From assembly GCA_030704615.1 (NCBI GenBank), contig CM060731.1, forward strand, positions 3,038,001 to 3,102,000: DNA of 64,000 bases. The letters are read 5' to 3'. The notes below the pieces were generated by a model. It made no database searches, was not told the DNA's origin, and saw nothing but the letters and a program-made list of their open reading frames with translations. Source of the stretch: Takakia lepidozioides. Its lineage: Eukaryota; Streptophyta; Takakiopsida; Takakiales; Takakiaceae. The position numbers were made by a program, and so were the translations under genes. Position 1 is the first letter of the stretch. Each line of letters starts with the position of its first letter. Of this stretch, positions 36,001-47,640 are shown one piece after another.

Positions 36001-38912
36001 AGCTTCATTGATTTCACTTTAGTACAAAGACTACCTTTACAATGTCGTTATTCAAACCAAAGAACCATAAGCTTCCGACCTCATGTACAACACAAAAATG
36101 ACTATGCAGATTTTCACAAGACTCTGCAGGCAGAATGAAACAAGAAGATTGAGAGAGTAGGCCATGGCGTGTTTGTCAACATCAGTTGATGATGACTAGA
36201 TTCAAAAACTCAACCAGTAACAGCAGCTTTGTCTCAAACTACACCCTCAACTGTAACATGTATGCTTTGGAAAACGCCATGCACCATACACTTACTTGAA
36301 AACTTCAAAGTGCTACCTCCAACGAATCAGAATACACTGCCAGCCCTGTCCCTAAGCACATCATACAGCTCCTGGCCCAGACGACCCTGGCATGGGACCA
36401 TCTGTTCGAAAACCTCGACCTCTTCTCCGACTCCTTCCTCTGCCCCAACCACGACCTGCATAACCACTATTAAGTCCCAGCTCTCTTTGCACAAAGCGGC
36501 AAGTTTGCATGTTCATCAAAAAGCACCATGTCACTGACCACTTCATCCACAAAACACTTCAACCATGTCAGCAGAGTAGCTCCACATAGCTATATCCTAC
36601 AATCTTCCCTAATAAGTATGCTTTGAAACATACACTGCGAGCTCAAGGGTGTAAAACATCAAGAATCACCAAGTGCCTACTCTCAGACACAAGATTTATC
36701 AACCTACCACGTATAAGTCATCCTAAATTCACATTATTCACACACTAGTGGGGACAGGTTGAAAGTTCTCTGGAGGAAAAATCAAGGTAACTGGTGAGTA
36801 ACTAGTCAGCTTTCTAAGGACTTCCTCGATATTTTTCTAGCGTAGACAAAAATAAAGGTGTTAGCTTCAAAGCATTCCAACTTATTCTTAGGGAAGAAAA
36901 CCTGGTGAACAGAACTTCCTGTGCCTTTACTTTTTCCTGATCATTGATTTTGCAGACGTAACCACAAGAAGGGTCCCCCCTTTGCCCATCCAAATGATCA
37001 AATCTTCCAACAAAAGAGTGTCCAAGTTCTCAAGTCCCTTTGTGAAGGATATTGGGGAAAAATGATACCTCGCCCTCGAGAAGCCAAATCACCAGCAAGA
37101 TCCTCAAAGCCACCCACATCTTGCTCTTTGTCGCGCCCATACAAGCCACGACCACGTCCACCTCGTCCTCGCATAAAACCGCGACCTCGCCCCCAACCAC
37201 CATCAAGACCATTGTATTCAACACCTGGGATGCCATTGCCTGTACTCACAACAAGCAAATTGTGTAAGAGAAATCTGTTTTCTACCTTTGCTACTGTTCC
37301 ACCACAACAACAAATCAGCAGGATAGGGTTGTCCACATGAAATGAATCCATTCGAAATAATAGTGTACCACTTTCTCTTCCACCTCGACCACGACCACGA
37401 TCTCGGCCCCTTCCACCGCATGGTGACCCCTCTGTATACCAAGATGTACAAATGCTTCAGTTCACTGTGCTCCAGAAGTCATACACAGTTAATAGCCCTA
37501 GAAATACTCTTACAACCTGATATGTACTGTACCATAAAGCTCTAAAGTTTTGAGCAGGATAATCAGAAATTCATAATTGAAAATGCCTATTGGAATTGAG
37601 AGTTCAGGTAGCGAGTAATACCAGCTCCCTCGTAGTCAAATTCAGCCAATGGTTTGACCTGGTCTGTACGCAAAGGGGGTTGATACCTGCATTCCAAATT
37701 CACCACAAGAAACTTGTAACTGTCAGAAACAAACAGCTCTTATATGTGGTAGCACCCTCCATATCTTTCCTCTTGAAAATCACTACTTGCACATGTTCAA
37801 CTTGCAGCAAATCTGAGATGTTTTGTGCAATAGCAGGTTGTGGTTGCACCAAGGAAAATAAAACGATAAGAACATACCCAGTTGATTCATTATCCAATTC
37901 CTTGGTTGATAACATTATGGTGATCATTGACACATGTCGAGTGGTTTCCAAGCTGCCAAAGGAAAACATCTGGTCAGGTAGGCCTACATCATTCAACATG
38001 CACTCACAGTTAGTACTGGGAAACGAAAAAGGCACATAATGTATGTCGTGAGAGCTTGGCCACCATGCCAAGTAAACCCACCTACAAGCGAGTCAACCTT
38101 TCACTCTCTCCAAATCACATATATGAGAAAGCCTTCCACTGTAACAGTAAATGTCACGCAATTCCCAGAGATCTGTGATGTCAATAGATCCAATAGTTGT
38201 ATTTTGATGCAGGCCAGCAATCCTCCTCTGGGCAGTTGCAGGATAGGGTGTCTCAGTTTGGACGTCATCGGGCAGTTTTTCAGTGATTGTGCTTCATGTT
38301 ATTTTTTTCTTTGTTCACAATAGTTCATGTTTATTATAAAGGACATCGGTTCTTGTATACCACCTATGAGACCTATATAATGTAACAAATTTTTCGCAAA
38401 TTGGATGAACTATAAGAATGCTATGGACTTTTGAATCTCAAAAAACACGTTTTGTCATCGGCACAGTTTTTTGTGCTATGGATTCTAAAAAACATATCTA
38501 AATGTAACAAATTGTGATAAGGACAAAAAACCATGTGTAGAAATTGTGCAATGTTTCAATAGGTGAAAGTTGTTTGGAAATCTATCTCATTTTTACCGAG
38601 CCAGACTTTTTTATACACCAAAAAACATGTATTTTTCATTAGTCCATAGCATATTGTCTTTTGGATTTTTGGGATATCATCTTTCATTAATAAATATACA
38701 AACATATATAATCTAGGATGGCCGGGTGATATATGGACAAATGGTCATACACTCTAAGATTAATTGACTCCTAAGAATTTTTTTCTAATTAAAGATTAAT
38801 TTTTTAAATAAATAATATCTATAATATTTAGAGTTAGACCCTTTACTAAAGATGTTAAGTATATTATTGTCTATCTTTCTAAGAATCAAATTGAAAACAT
38901 ATGCTATTAAAG

Positions 38913-39180
38913 TTTTTTTTTTTTTTTTTTTTTTTTTTTGTAAACTTTCATGGACGTCACCATCTGCCAAAAGTGAGACATTACATTCTGCAACTATCCC
39001 TCTGCATTAATTCCAAGCAAGTGTTTCAACCTTTTACAAATATTCATCACTAACGATGTCCAAAAGGTTACCATATGGGCAGACACGGGACCCTAACCTC
39101 TAAATCGTAGCAGTCATCACCTTCGGCTAAGATATCTTTCAAGTACCTGATGTCTAAGCCATGAGCCCAATGACAACATC
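38913..39180 (-). mobile_element. tRNA-derived SINE candidate with poly(A) tail
   Basis: On the minus strand 'ttagccgaaggtg' fits a Pol III A box, and about 25-30 bases on 'ggttagggtcc' fits the B box at 9 of 11 positions. The element ends in a pure 27-base homopolymer (T on the plus strand, 38913-38939). It lies in intron 2 of ALBA copy 2, just left of the gypsy insertion. The target duplication was not identified. Confidence 0.45.
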
Positions 39181-39224
39181 AGTTAAATGACAACACAAAC
39201 AACTAGCCTTACAGAGGATCCTAC

Positions 39225-40309
39225 TTTCACGGACATAGTCCAGAAGAACTTACCATGAGTAAATACCAGAAGTTATCAAGTTACCATATTACCGGAAGTT
39301 ACTATGACTTACCGTGATTTATCATGATCTACCATGTTACCGGGAGTTTACCAACTTACCAAAAGTAACTTGAAAACTGCTCAGGAAGCTTCATTTGGAA
39401 GAAACTTCTCCATCAAGATACCTCATTTGTTTAATGAAGCTTCTCTATCAAGAAACATTTGTTTAATCTTGGAAACTTCTCCAACAAACAACCTCTATAG
39501 GGGAAGCTTCTTAGTTAAGCTTCTTAGTAGTCAGTATATATAGGAGGCGAGACTGGACACTCTTCAGTCTCGCCAACACCAGTTCAAGCTACTCTTGTTT
39601 CCAGTATCTGCGCCTTTGTTAAGAACCTCTTGAGCTGTCTAGGATATGCGATGTTGAGTTGAAAGGAACTCCGACTCGCAACATCCTCTGGACATATTCC
39701 ACCATATCAGCTATAGGCAAAACATTAGGCTCATCCATACCTTCTTGGTGGAACCTGCAGCTCCTATAGTCTACAAAACGGCGACACAACAGACCACATT
39801 CAGACTTCATCACCCTTGAACGTGATGCAACTAGACCAATAGATTGCTCAACAGTGCATTAGGGGATTGTATCTTTCAGATCAGACATTTTGGAAGAGGA
39901 AACATCTGAAGTAGATGGTGTTTGAGACAAAGGAATGTAAGGATTTAGAGCTTCATCACAGTTATTCAGTATAACAATTATTGAAAGTGAGACATTGATG
40001 TATGAACGCAATGTATGTGCAAAGGAAGAGAAATCAAAGTGCAATGTTAAAGTTAACATATCACCGTGACCCCCTCTCTTCTCCATGCAACCTTATGGCC
40101 CCAACAAAAGGGTACTTCAGTCTAGTTTCCAGCATTCTAGTATTCAAGTCATGTTCCAATATCTTGTACTCTTGTTCATTGTTATAAAGATCGTCTTGAT
40201 TCTTATTTACTCATCGTGCATTCGGCCACGCCGACCTTGACTTCTTGTCTAGCCTTGTACCTCTAGTCTTATCTCTTGTTTGTGTTCAGTCATGTTCTCG
40301 TCCTTGACA
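39225..40309 (+). repeat. 5' LTR of element 1, carrying a 500-bp insert
   Basis: Matches the 3' LTR along its length except for a 500-bp block at 39611-40110 that the 3' LTR lacks. It starts TTTCACGG (TGTCACGG in the 3' LTR) and ends TTGACA. It contains 'tatatatagg' at about 39535 followed by a 10-bp hairpin (39546-39574). Confidence 0.9.
39611..40110 (-). pseudogene. Coding-like 500-bp fragment inserted in the LTR
   Basis: Read on the minus strand, this block is one frame over about 165 codons with a single TAA (about 39858). It includes 'DFSSFAHTLRSYINVSLS' and 'GMDEPNVLPIADMVEYVQ'. It has no introns and no homology to gypsy proteins that I recognise. Junctions are abrupt and show no clear target duplication. 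It may be a captured piece of cDNA from a host or transposon gene. Confidence 0.4.
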
Positions 40310-40340
40310 GTTTGGCGTGCTGACCTTTGGTTCCGCACGC

Positions 40341-41125
40341 ATGCCCAAGAAATTTGATGGAACGAGATCAAGATTTCGCGGTTTTGTTCAACAAGTACGA
40401 TTATTCATACGACTACATCCACAACGCTACTCTGATGAAGGTATTCAAGTGGGATTCGTGGTCACTTTTCTATCAGGCACTGCCCTATCTTGGTTTGCAC
40501 TGCTATTAGAGAAAATTCGCATTTACTATACAATTTTGAAGCGTTCATGTCCGAGTTCACTGCAACGTTTGGAGAGAATGATAGAGAGAGAGTTGCAGAG
40601 ACAAAGATGCGAAATCTTCGACAAGGAGCACGTCCAGCTTCCGTTTATACTGCCGAATTTCGACAACTTGCGTGCAACCTTGACTGGAATGAGAAGAGCA
40701 TCATTAGTCAGTTTCGATGTGGCTTAAAAGATGATGTTAAAAATTTGTTGCTGACAATGCCAAACGTGAGTGCATTGAACGAATTCATCACCCAAGTCAT
40801 TGCATGCGATAATCGTTTGTTCGAAAGACGTCAAGAGAAGCGATCTGGATGGTCGACGATGCACCATGCCGCTGCTACTACGGCACCAAATACAACGATC
40901 CATCAGACATCCGGTAATGATCATATGCAGATTAATGCTGTCCGATTCAAGCCATTGATGCCACAAGAAAAACAAAGACGGCGCTCAAATGAATTATGTC
41001 TTTATTGTAAAGAAGAGGATCACATGACATTAAACTGCCCCAACAAGAGAAGATTCAACACTCGGGGCATCACTCAAGTGTTCGGTACGAGGAGGTCGGA
41101 AAACGAAGATGTACAGTCACAGTAG
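40341..41125 (+). pseudogene. gag: gag of element 1
   Basis: Starts MPKKFDGTRSRF, then a retrotransposon gag region ('FLSGTALSWF', 'FGENDRERVAETKMRNL', 'ARPASVYTAEFRQLA'). It ends with a CCHC zinc knuckle CLYCKEEDHMTLNC near 40996-41040, which would bind nucleic acid during packaging. A frameshift near 40500-40515 splits the frame. It stops at 41125. Confidence 0.85.
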
Positions 41126-41199
41126 GGACCATGCGGCTGGACATCCCAAGTCTCTTTCTACCTCCAGACCCTGTACCTTGTTTTACAGTTCTAGTAAAG

Positions 41200-44100
41200 A
41201 TCAGGATGCAAAATTGAGATATCTCCGTAGAAACACTTTTGGACTCGGGCGCTTCAGCGTATTTTATTGACAAAGACTTTGCGAAGCAACACAATTTAAC
41301 GCTCGTAAGAAAGAAATTCTCGGCCCCTGTTGAAGTCATCAATAGACGACCGTTAGCATCAGAAAATGTTGACCATGAAACTCGACCCCTTGAAGTGAAG
41401 CTTAAAAATCAAACATCATAGATTGTTTTCAATATCATCCAGTCTCCAACAAATCTTGTGATCATTGGACTTCCCTGGTTTATACTTCATAATCCTGACA
41501 TCGACTGGCGATCACAAAAAATTTCGGCAAGACAAAAATGCAAAAGTACCAAAGGTATTCAACCCCTGTTTATTGGAGCTAGAGCCTTCATGAGAGCTAC
41601 GAAAAAAGACGCGACATTTGTACTTTATGCGACTCTGATCAAAACCACAACAGACCATGGAGCTCAACCACCATTCGGCCCGATCTACAATTTATCTCAG
41701 ACGGAACTGGCTCTTTACGCAAATACATTGATGAAAATTTGTCAAAGAATTTCATTCAACATTCGAAATCACCCGCGGGAGCACCTATCTTATTTGTGAA
41801 GAAGAATGACGGATCGTTACGCATGTGTGTGGACTATCGTGGGCTCAACAAAGTCACTATAAAAAATCGTTACCCACTACCGCTGATTTTCAGACGCCTC
41901 GAACAACTTGGACGAGCAAATTTTTTCACAAAGATCGACTTGAGATGAGCTTACAACCTTGTACGAATAAAAGAAGGAGACGAATGGAAGACTGCTTTTC
42001 GCACAAGGTATGGACACTTCGAATACAGTGTTATGTCTTTCGGTCTTACAAATGCTCCAGCAATTTTTCAACACATGATGAATGACATCTTTCAAGAATT
42101 TTTAGATGACTTTGTAGTCATCTATTTGGACGACATTTTGATATTTTAACAGAATGAAGAAGAACATGGTCGTCATGTACGCCTTGTCCTTGATAAATTG
42201 AGGGAAAAAAGACTATATGCCAATTTGGAAAAATGTCTTTTCCACCAATCTGAAGTCGAAATTTTGGGCTACATTATTTCCGACAAAGGAGTCTTTATGG
42301 ATCAGAAGAAAATATAAACCATCATCAAGTGGGTTAAACCAACTTCGGTCCGAGATGTACAATGTTTTCTAGGATTTGCAAATTTCTATAGAATCTTCAT
42401 TCAGGACTACTCCAAAATTGCTGCACCAATGACACGACTCACAGGGAAGGACAAATTTGTATGGGACGAGAAGGCTCCAAGCATTTCAAAGGCTGAAGCA
42501 GGCATTTACAACGGCTCCAATACTGGTACATGCAGACCCATCTAAACCATTCTTTTTGGAAGCAGATGCATCGGACTTTACACTTGGCGCGATACTCTCT
42601 CAATACGGTACAGATGGCCGACTTCACCCTGGTGGTTTTCGTTCTCGCAAATTTTCCGCTGCGGAGATCAATTATGAAATCCATGACAAAGAACTTCTAG
42701 CGATTATCGATGCTTTTGAGGAGTGGCATCATCTATTGGAGGGAGCTCAACATCAGGTCACTGTCTATACCGATCACAAAAATTTCGAGTATTTTATGAG
42801 TGTTCGTGTTTCGAATCGACGTCAAGTAAGATGGAGTATGTCACTAGCAAGGTTTGATTTTGTTATTACCTACCGTCCCGAACATCTTCAAGGAAAACTA
42901 GCTGCTCTTTCTCGACGATCATATCTTGCGCCAAAGGAAGGGGATGCAACTTTTGACCAACAGAAATCCATCATCTTGAAACCAGCAAATCTCCAATTGA
43001 ATATGCTATCCATGTCCACCTAAGACAATGCAGAGATCATCAAGGAGATTCGGGAAGCACTGAAGAGCACCAATTTGCTACGACACTACGAAGTCAACTA
43101 AATCGACCTCGAGACAACCCACATGTTACAAACGACTTCGAGTTCAAAGATGACTTACTTTATTTCAAGGGACTTCTCTATGTACCTCCAGGACCTACAC
43201 GACTTCGAATTCTTCAAACATGTCATGATCTTCCGGCTGCAGGACATTTCGGTTTCAACAAAACAATGGAATTGATATGCAGGGACTATTGGTGGCCGCA
43301 GATGTGGAAACTCGTGAAAGAATTTATAAAATCTTGCGACACGTGTGCTAGAGCGAAGGGACCACGACATCGACCTTACGGCCTTCTTCAACCATTACCC
43401 ATTCCCAAGGGTCCATGGTCGTCCGTGTCTATGGACTTTATTACGGACCTTCCAATCTCCAAGACCACCGATTCAATCCTTGTTATTGTAGATCGTTTTA
43501 CGAAGATGACACATTTCATTCCATGTAATAAGACGGTTACCGGCAAGGAAACTGCAAGACTCTTCCTCAATAATATCTACTGCATTCATGGACTCCCGAA
43601 GGACATCGTATCTGATCAAAGACCACAATTCATATCAAATTTCTGGAGGGGATTATTTCATATATTGGATACTAAGATCAACCTTTCTACAGCTAATCAT
43701 CCATAGACTGATGGTCAAACCGAACGTGTAAATCAGATTTTGGAGCAGTATCTTCGCTGTACGATAAATTATCATCAAGATAATTGGACGGACCTTTTGT
43801 CATTGGCTGAGTTTGCCTACAACAACACTATACATTCTTCAACCCAACAAACTCCATTTTTCTCCAATTATGGTCATCATCCTCGAGCAAACCTTTTCCA
43901 CATGAAGACTGTTGGAAGCCCTACTACAGAAAACCTTGCTACTCATCTTGCTACGATTCACAAAAAGCTTACATTCCACCTCGCAGAAGCTCAAAAACAA
44001 TACAAGGAGTATGCAGATCAACGTCGTCAACTCCAACCCCAGTTCAAGGTCGGAGATCGTGTATGGCTTCTTCGACAAGACATACAAACCTCGCGACCAT

Positions 44101-44490
44101 CAAGGAAGTTGGATTATCAACGCCTGGGCCCATTCAAAATTATTCGACAAATAAATCCGGTCAGTTTTCGGCTTGAACTCCTACGAAGTATGCGCATCCA
44201 TCCAGTCTTTCATGTTTTATTATTGGAGTTATATCATCCATCGAATATTCCAGGAAGAGTCTCCGTACCACCTTCACCAATCGAAGTCAATCAGGAAATT
44301 AAGTATGAAGTCGACGAAGTCCTAGATTCTCGCATCAAGTATAAACGTCTTGAGTATTTCGTACATTGGAAAGGCTACGACATCAGCGAATGAACGTGGG
44401 AACCTTCATCCAACCTCGCCAATGCATCTGACAAAGTCCAAGAGTTTCATCAACGATATCCAGCTAACCCCCGAGCTACACGTCAATAAG
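41200..44490 (+). pseudogene. pol: pol of element 1 (protease-RT-RNase H-integrase-chromodomain)
   Basis: Aspartic protease motif LDSGAS near 41237. Reverse transcriptase from about 41750, with '[18 protein letters not shown]', 'FFTKIDL', 'YLDD' near 42125. RNase H from 'FFLEADASDFTLGAILSQ' near 42550. Integrase: zinc-binding 'CDTCARAKG', core 'VSMDFITDLP' and 'DIVSDQRPQF'. The C-terminal chromodomain is 'YEVDEVLDSRIKYKRLEYF' then 'HWKGY'. Stops interrupt it at about 41419, 41946, 42148, 42316, 43704 and inside the chromodomain (44390), and there are frameshifts near 41715 and 42470. Chromodomains of such integrases direct insertion to histone-marked chromatin; that is family knowledge. Confidence 0.92.
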
Positions 44491-44527
44491 ACGTCACAAC
44501 GATGATGTCAGCCAAGTTAGCTTCAAG

Positions 44528-45087
44528 GTGAAGACTCCACATTCAATGTACCTGATCCACGCTAAGGAGGGAGGAGCACCACACATCAGTATATATAGCT
44601 ACACTTCCAGCACTCTTGCATCTTGTATTGGCAGTATGGAGTCACATGAACCAGATGCATTGGAGTTGTCGCTTACCCAGCTACCAGATCAGCCGTTCCG
44701 ACTCTCACGACCTTCAACATCACGCCGACGCTCTCGAGACAATGGGCCACGAATGCGACACGTACTTCCTCATCTGAACCCCGTACGACGGCAAGTGGAG
44801 CCTACTCGAAGTCTGATAATTCTGTTGGAGGTTGAGGCTTCGGACCCAGAGGACAACGAAATCATGTTTGAAGGCAGCTTCGAAAATCAGAATGCTCAAA
44901 TCACTGCGTGGTCCCAAATTCGTTGGACACTATCGATGGTTGCAGGGACCTATAAATCATTTGAGTCAAGAACGAAGAGCCGAATACTTGGCATGTACCA
45001 TTCGCCGGATTTTGGATTTTCTTCAACTCTAAGCAAGTCCAAGATTTTACCGCTCCTCGATGAACTCGGCGCTAGAGGAGGGGGTGA
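44528..45087 (+). other. Extra open frame after the chromodomain of element 1
   Basis: About 185 codons remain open from 44528 through the polypurine tract into the 3' LTR. It includes 'ALELSLTQLPDQPFRLSRPS' and 'RSLIILLEVEASDPEDNEIM'. An overlapping second frame (44832-45032) ends 'RRAEYLACTIRRILDFLQL' just before the tract. No domain recognised. Given how damaged pol is, an open frame this long is notable but may be chance. Confidence 0.35.
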
Positions 45088-45692
45088 TGTCACGGACATA
45101 GTCCAGAAGAACTTACCAGGAGTAAATACCAGAAGTTATCAAGTTATCATGTTACCGGAAGTTACCATGACTTACCGTAATTTACCATGATCTACCATGA
45201 TTTACCATTACTTACCAAGTTTCCGAGAGTTTACCAAATTACCAAAAGTAACTTGGGAAACTGCTCAGGAAGCTTCATTTGGAGGAAACTTCTCCATCAA
45301 GATACCTCATTTGTTTAAGGAAGCTTCTCCATCAAGAAACCTTTGTTTAATCTTAGAAACTTCTCCAACAAGCAACCTCCATAGGGGAAGCTTCTTAGTT
45401 AAGCTTCTTAGTAGTCAGTATATATAGGAGGCGAGACTGGACACTCTTCAGTCTCGCCAACACCAGTTCAAGCTACTCTTGTTTCCAATATCTGGTACTC
45501 CAGTCCAGTTTCCAGCATTCCAGTATTCAAGTCGTGTTCCAATATCTTGTACTCTTGTTTATTGTCATAAAGATCGTCTTGATTTATATTTACTCATCGT
45601 GCATTTGGCCACGCCGACCTTGACTTCTTGTCTAGCCTTGTACCTCTAGTCTTATCTCTTGTTTGTGTTCAGTCATGTTCTCGTCCTTGACA
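45088..45692 (+). repeat. 3' LTR of element 1
   Basis: 605 bp, TGTCACGG...TTGACA. The first 150 bp carry iterated 'ttaccatga' motifs. 'tatataggagg' (about 45421) precedes the hairpin ggcgagactg/cagtctcgcc (45430-45458), also found in the 5' LTR. Divergence from the 5' LTR is several percent by eye. Confidence 0.93.
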
Positions 45693-46582
45693 CCTACTGC
45701 ATGTCACCATACAACCAACTTGACAAGGGACCTCTCCATGAGGGTACAATACAACCTTCTAGTTACAAATTGGTATATGCATTACCTTAATAATCTCTGC
45801 AATCGTGACAGTCTTGTTAATAGCACGGCCCATGGCCTTGAGAACAATCTCAGATGTTCTTTTATCCTGCATGTCCAGAAGAAACTAAAAAATAACATAA
45901 GAAAGAATGATACAGTATAAGCTACCACTCCTATCAGCATTGACCAATTTTAATTGCAATAACAAGCCATAAAACAACTTATTGGATTACGTTAGGGCCG
46001 TTTCTAGTAACATGGTTTGTTCATTGCAGTGATAAAAAAAGGTTCAATGCTTTCAAGAAACGCGGAAGACCCTGAAATGTACAATACTATTATAACAACA
46101 AAGGACATGTTGACACCCGACAATCAAAGAAAGAGACAAGTCAGACAAAAGAAAGGGCATTGAAGTGATATAAGACAACCTGAAATTATGAGAAGAATCT
46201 ACAGAACACCGCACAAACTTTATAACCACCTATACAAAACCTAGTAGTGGAACTAAACGTGGTAGTGTTACTCTGATGCAAAGCTAAAAGGATGAACAGG
46301 TCTTGCACCAGAAGATGAGACTGGAAAGTTTTCTGGAAAGCCAGCATATAACTGAACTTTAAATGGAAGCAGATAATTATGAGGGAACAAAAACCGCTAG
46401 GATAGATTCAAGAGGAGCTATCTTCAACATCAAATAACACAAACAACAATTATAGTAACCTGTAGAAGCGTTGTGGCGTAGGTGATGTAGTTACGCATCT
46501 TCCTTTGCGTGGTGATACGGATCTTATTTTCGTCGATTTGCGTTTCGGGCCGTGGCTTCTCCATCCTTTGGTACCGATCCAT

Positions 46583-47640
46583 GCTCGATCCACAGGCTTC
46601 TCTCAGGTCTTTCAGATTTCTTACGCTCAAGAGAGTACCAAGTGCCGGACAAAGACGCTCCAGGTACTAATTTCAATGACACAAGATGCACTCTCTACCG
46701 AGTTTCTCATATAGACAAGTATATGAAACGAATGAGAAAAAATATCTAAAATGTTTCTTATTGAAACTACTCACAAAAGATAATGGTCAACCAAGAACCA
46801 AGATAGTCTTGTTAAAATGAGCAGTTTAAGTTGAATGCTTCAGAAGTTCAATGGCACAATGCTTGCAACTTGTCGAACACATGAATAGCCACCAACACAC
46901 AGGGGCAAATGTACACTCGGACAATCCACACAGACCAAATGCTAGAAAAACGTTGTCTAAAAAATATAACTCGATCAGAAAAAGGCACCAGAAGGATAAG
47001 GCGTGGAAGAACGGGTTCAAAGCAAGGGTACGGGAGAGCTGTAAAGCAAAAATCCCGATCACGAGAAACGTTACAAAATCTGATAAAAACCAAAGCCACC
47101 AACAAGAAGACAGATGTTGCACAATCTCACGTGCTCGGAAAAATTGGAGGGGAATTATCAACTGACAACAAAGAGACTCGCTGTGGAACTTGCAAAAAGA
47201 TTGGAGTAGCGCAAAACTAGAACCTGAAGATTTGGAGAAAGAGATAGAGAGCAAGAAAATGGTAACGGCAACAAAACAGATTGCAAGCGTGAATTGGTGA
47301 ATAAAATGTTAGTTGTTGCACGCTCGCTCTCCCAAGCTCTGCCCCGCCTGCCTTTGTCACAGGAAAGGAACATCACGCTCGCACTCCCGCACCCGCAGCC
47401 CTAGGCAACCACCTGCATGCATCCCCTCCCATCCCATCCCATACATGCACCCATCTTCTCGTACCATCCACTTATTCGTACCCGTTTTGGATGGATTATG
47501 CTTTATCCATCATTTTTTATGAGCGGGACTATCGGACAAGCAGACAAACACATTTGGAACACTTGGAAACAAGCTTCCCATGTCTAAAACACATCTTTGC
47601 ACTGTCATGGTTTTAGTCATGGTTAACTAGAATTACCTAC
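46583..47640. other. Duplicated upstream region of ALBA copy 2
   Basis: Blocks such as 'agccaccaacacac' and 'aaaaggcaccag' followed by 'gcaaagcaagg' (46880-47030) match 31225-31370 upstream of copy 1, so the duplication included the promoter or 5' UTR. No separate gene was seen. Confidence 0.5.

Larger units (their letters stand above)
39225..45692 (+). mobile_element. Ty3/gypsy chromodomain LTR retrotransposon (element 1), complete but mutated
   Basis: Bounded by LTRs and a 5-bp target duplication CCTAC (39220-39224 and 45693-45697). Internal order is gag, protease, reverse transcriptase, RNase H, integrase, chromodomain, so it is a chromovirus-type element. A purine tract 'agaggaggggg' directly precedes the 3' LTR. 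In-frame stops and frameshifts in gag and pol show it cannot make its own proteins. It sits in intron 2 of ALBA copy 2 on the opposite strand. Confidence 0.95.
36361..46582 (-). pseudogene. ALBA-like: ALBA-domain RGG protein, copy 2, interrupted by a retrotransposon
   Basis: Tandem paralogue of copy 1. Exons (minus): 46582-46460, 45866-45786, 38227 to about 38139, 37952-37878, 37686-37622, 37431-37372, 37239-37069, 36455-36361. Seven of eight exons keep phase and splice sites; the stop gives the same 'GPGAV' C terminus. Two problems: intron 2 is about 7.5 kb and contains the whole 39225-45692 gypsy element, antisense to the gene; and exon 3 is intact to 'GSIDITDLWE', but the codons for PLEEGLLP and the GT donor are replaced by unrelated bases ('ttgcgtgacatttactgtta'). 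Exon 1 has Arg in place of Gly in 'TTQRKMRNY'. If transcribed, it would need another donor for exon 3. It could be a recent pseudogene or a gene with altered splicing; pseudogene is my cautious call. Confidence 0.75.

Noticed and set aside
40310-40335. Primer binding site of element 1
   Set aside because: The bases after the 5' LTR (gtttggcgtgctgacc) do not match a tRNA 3' end I can name with confidence.
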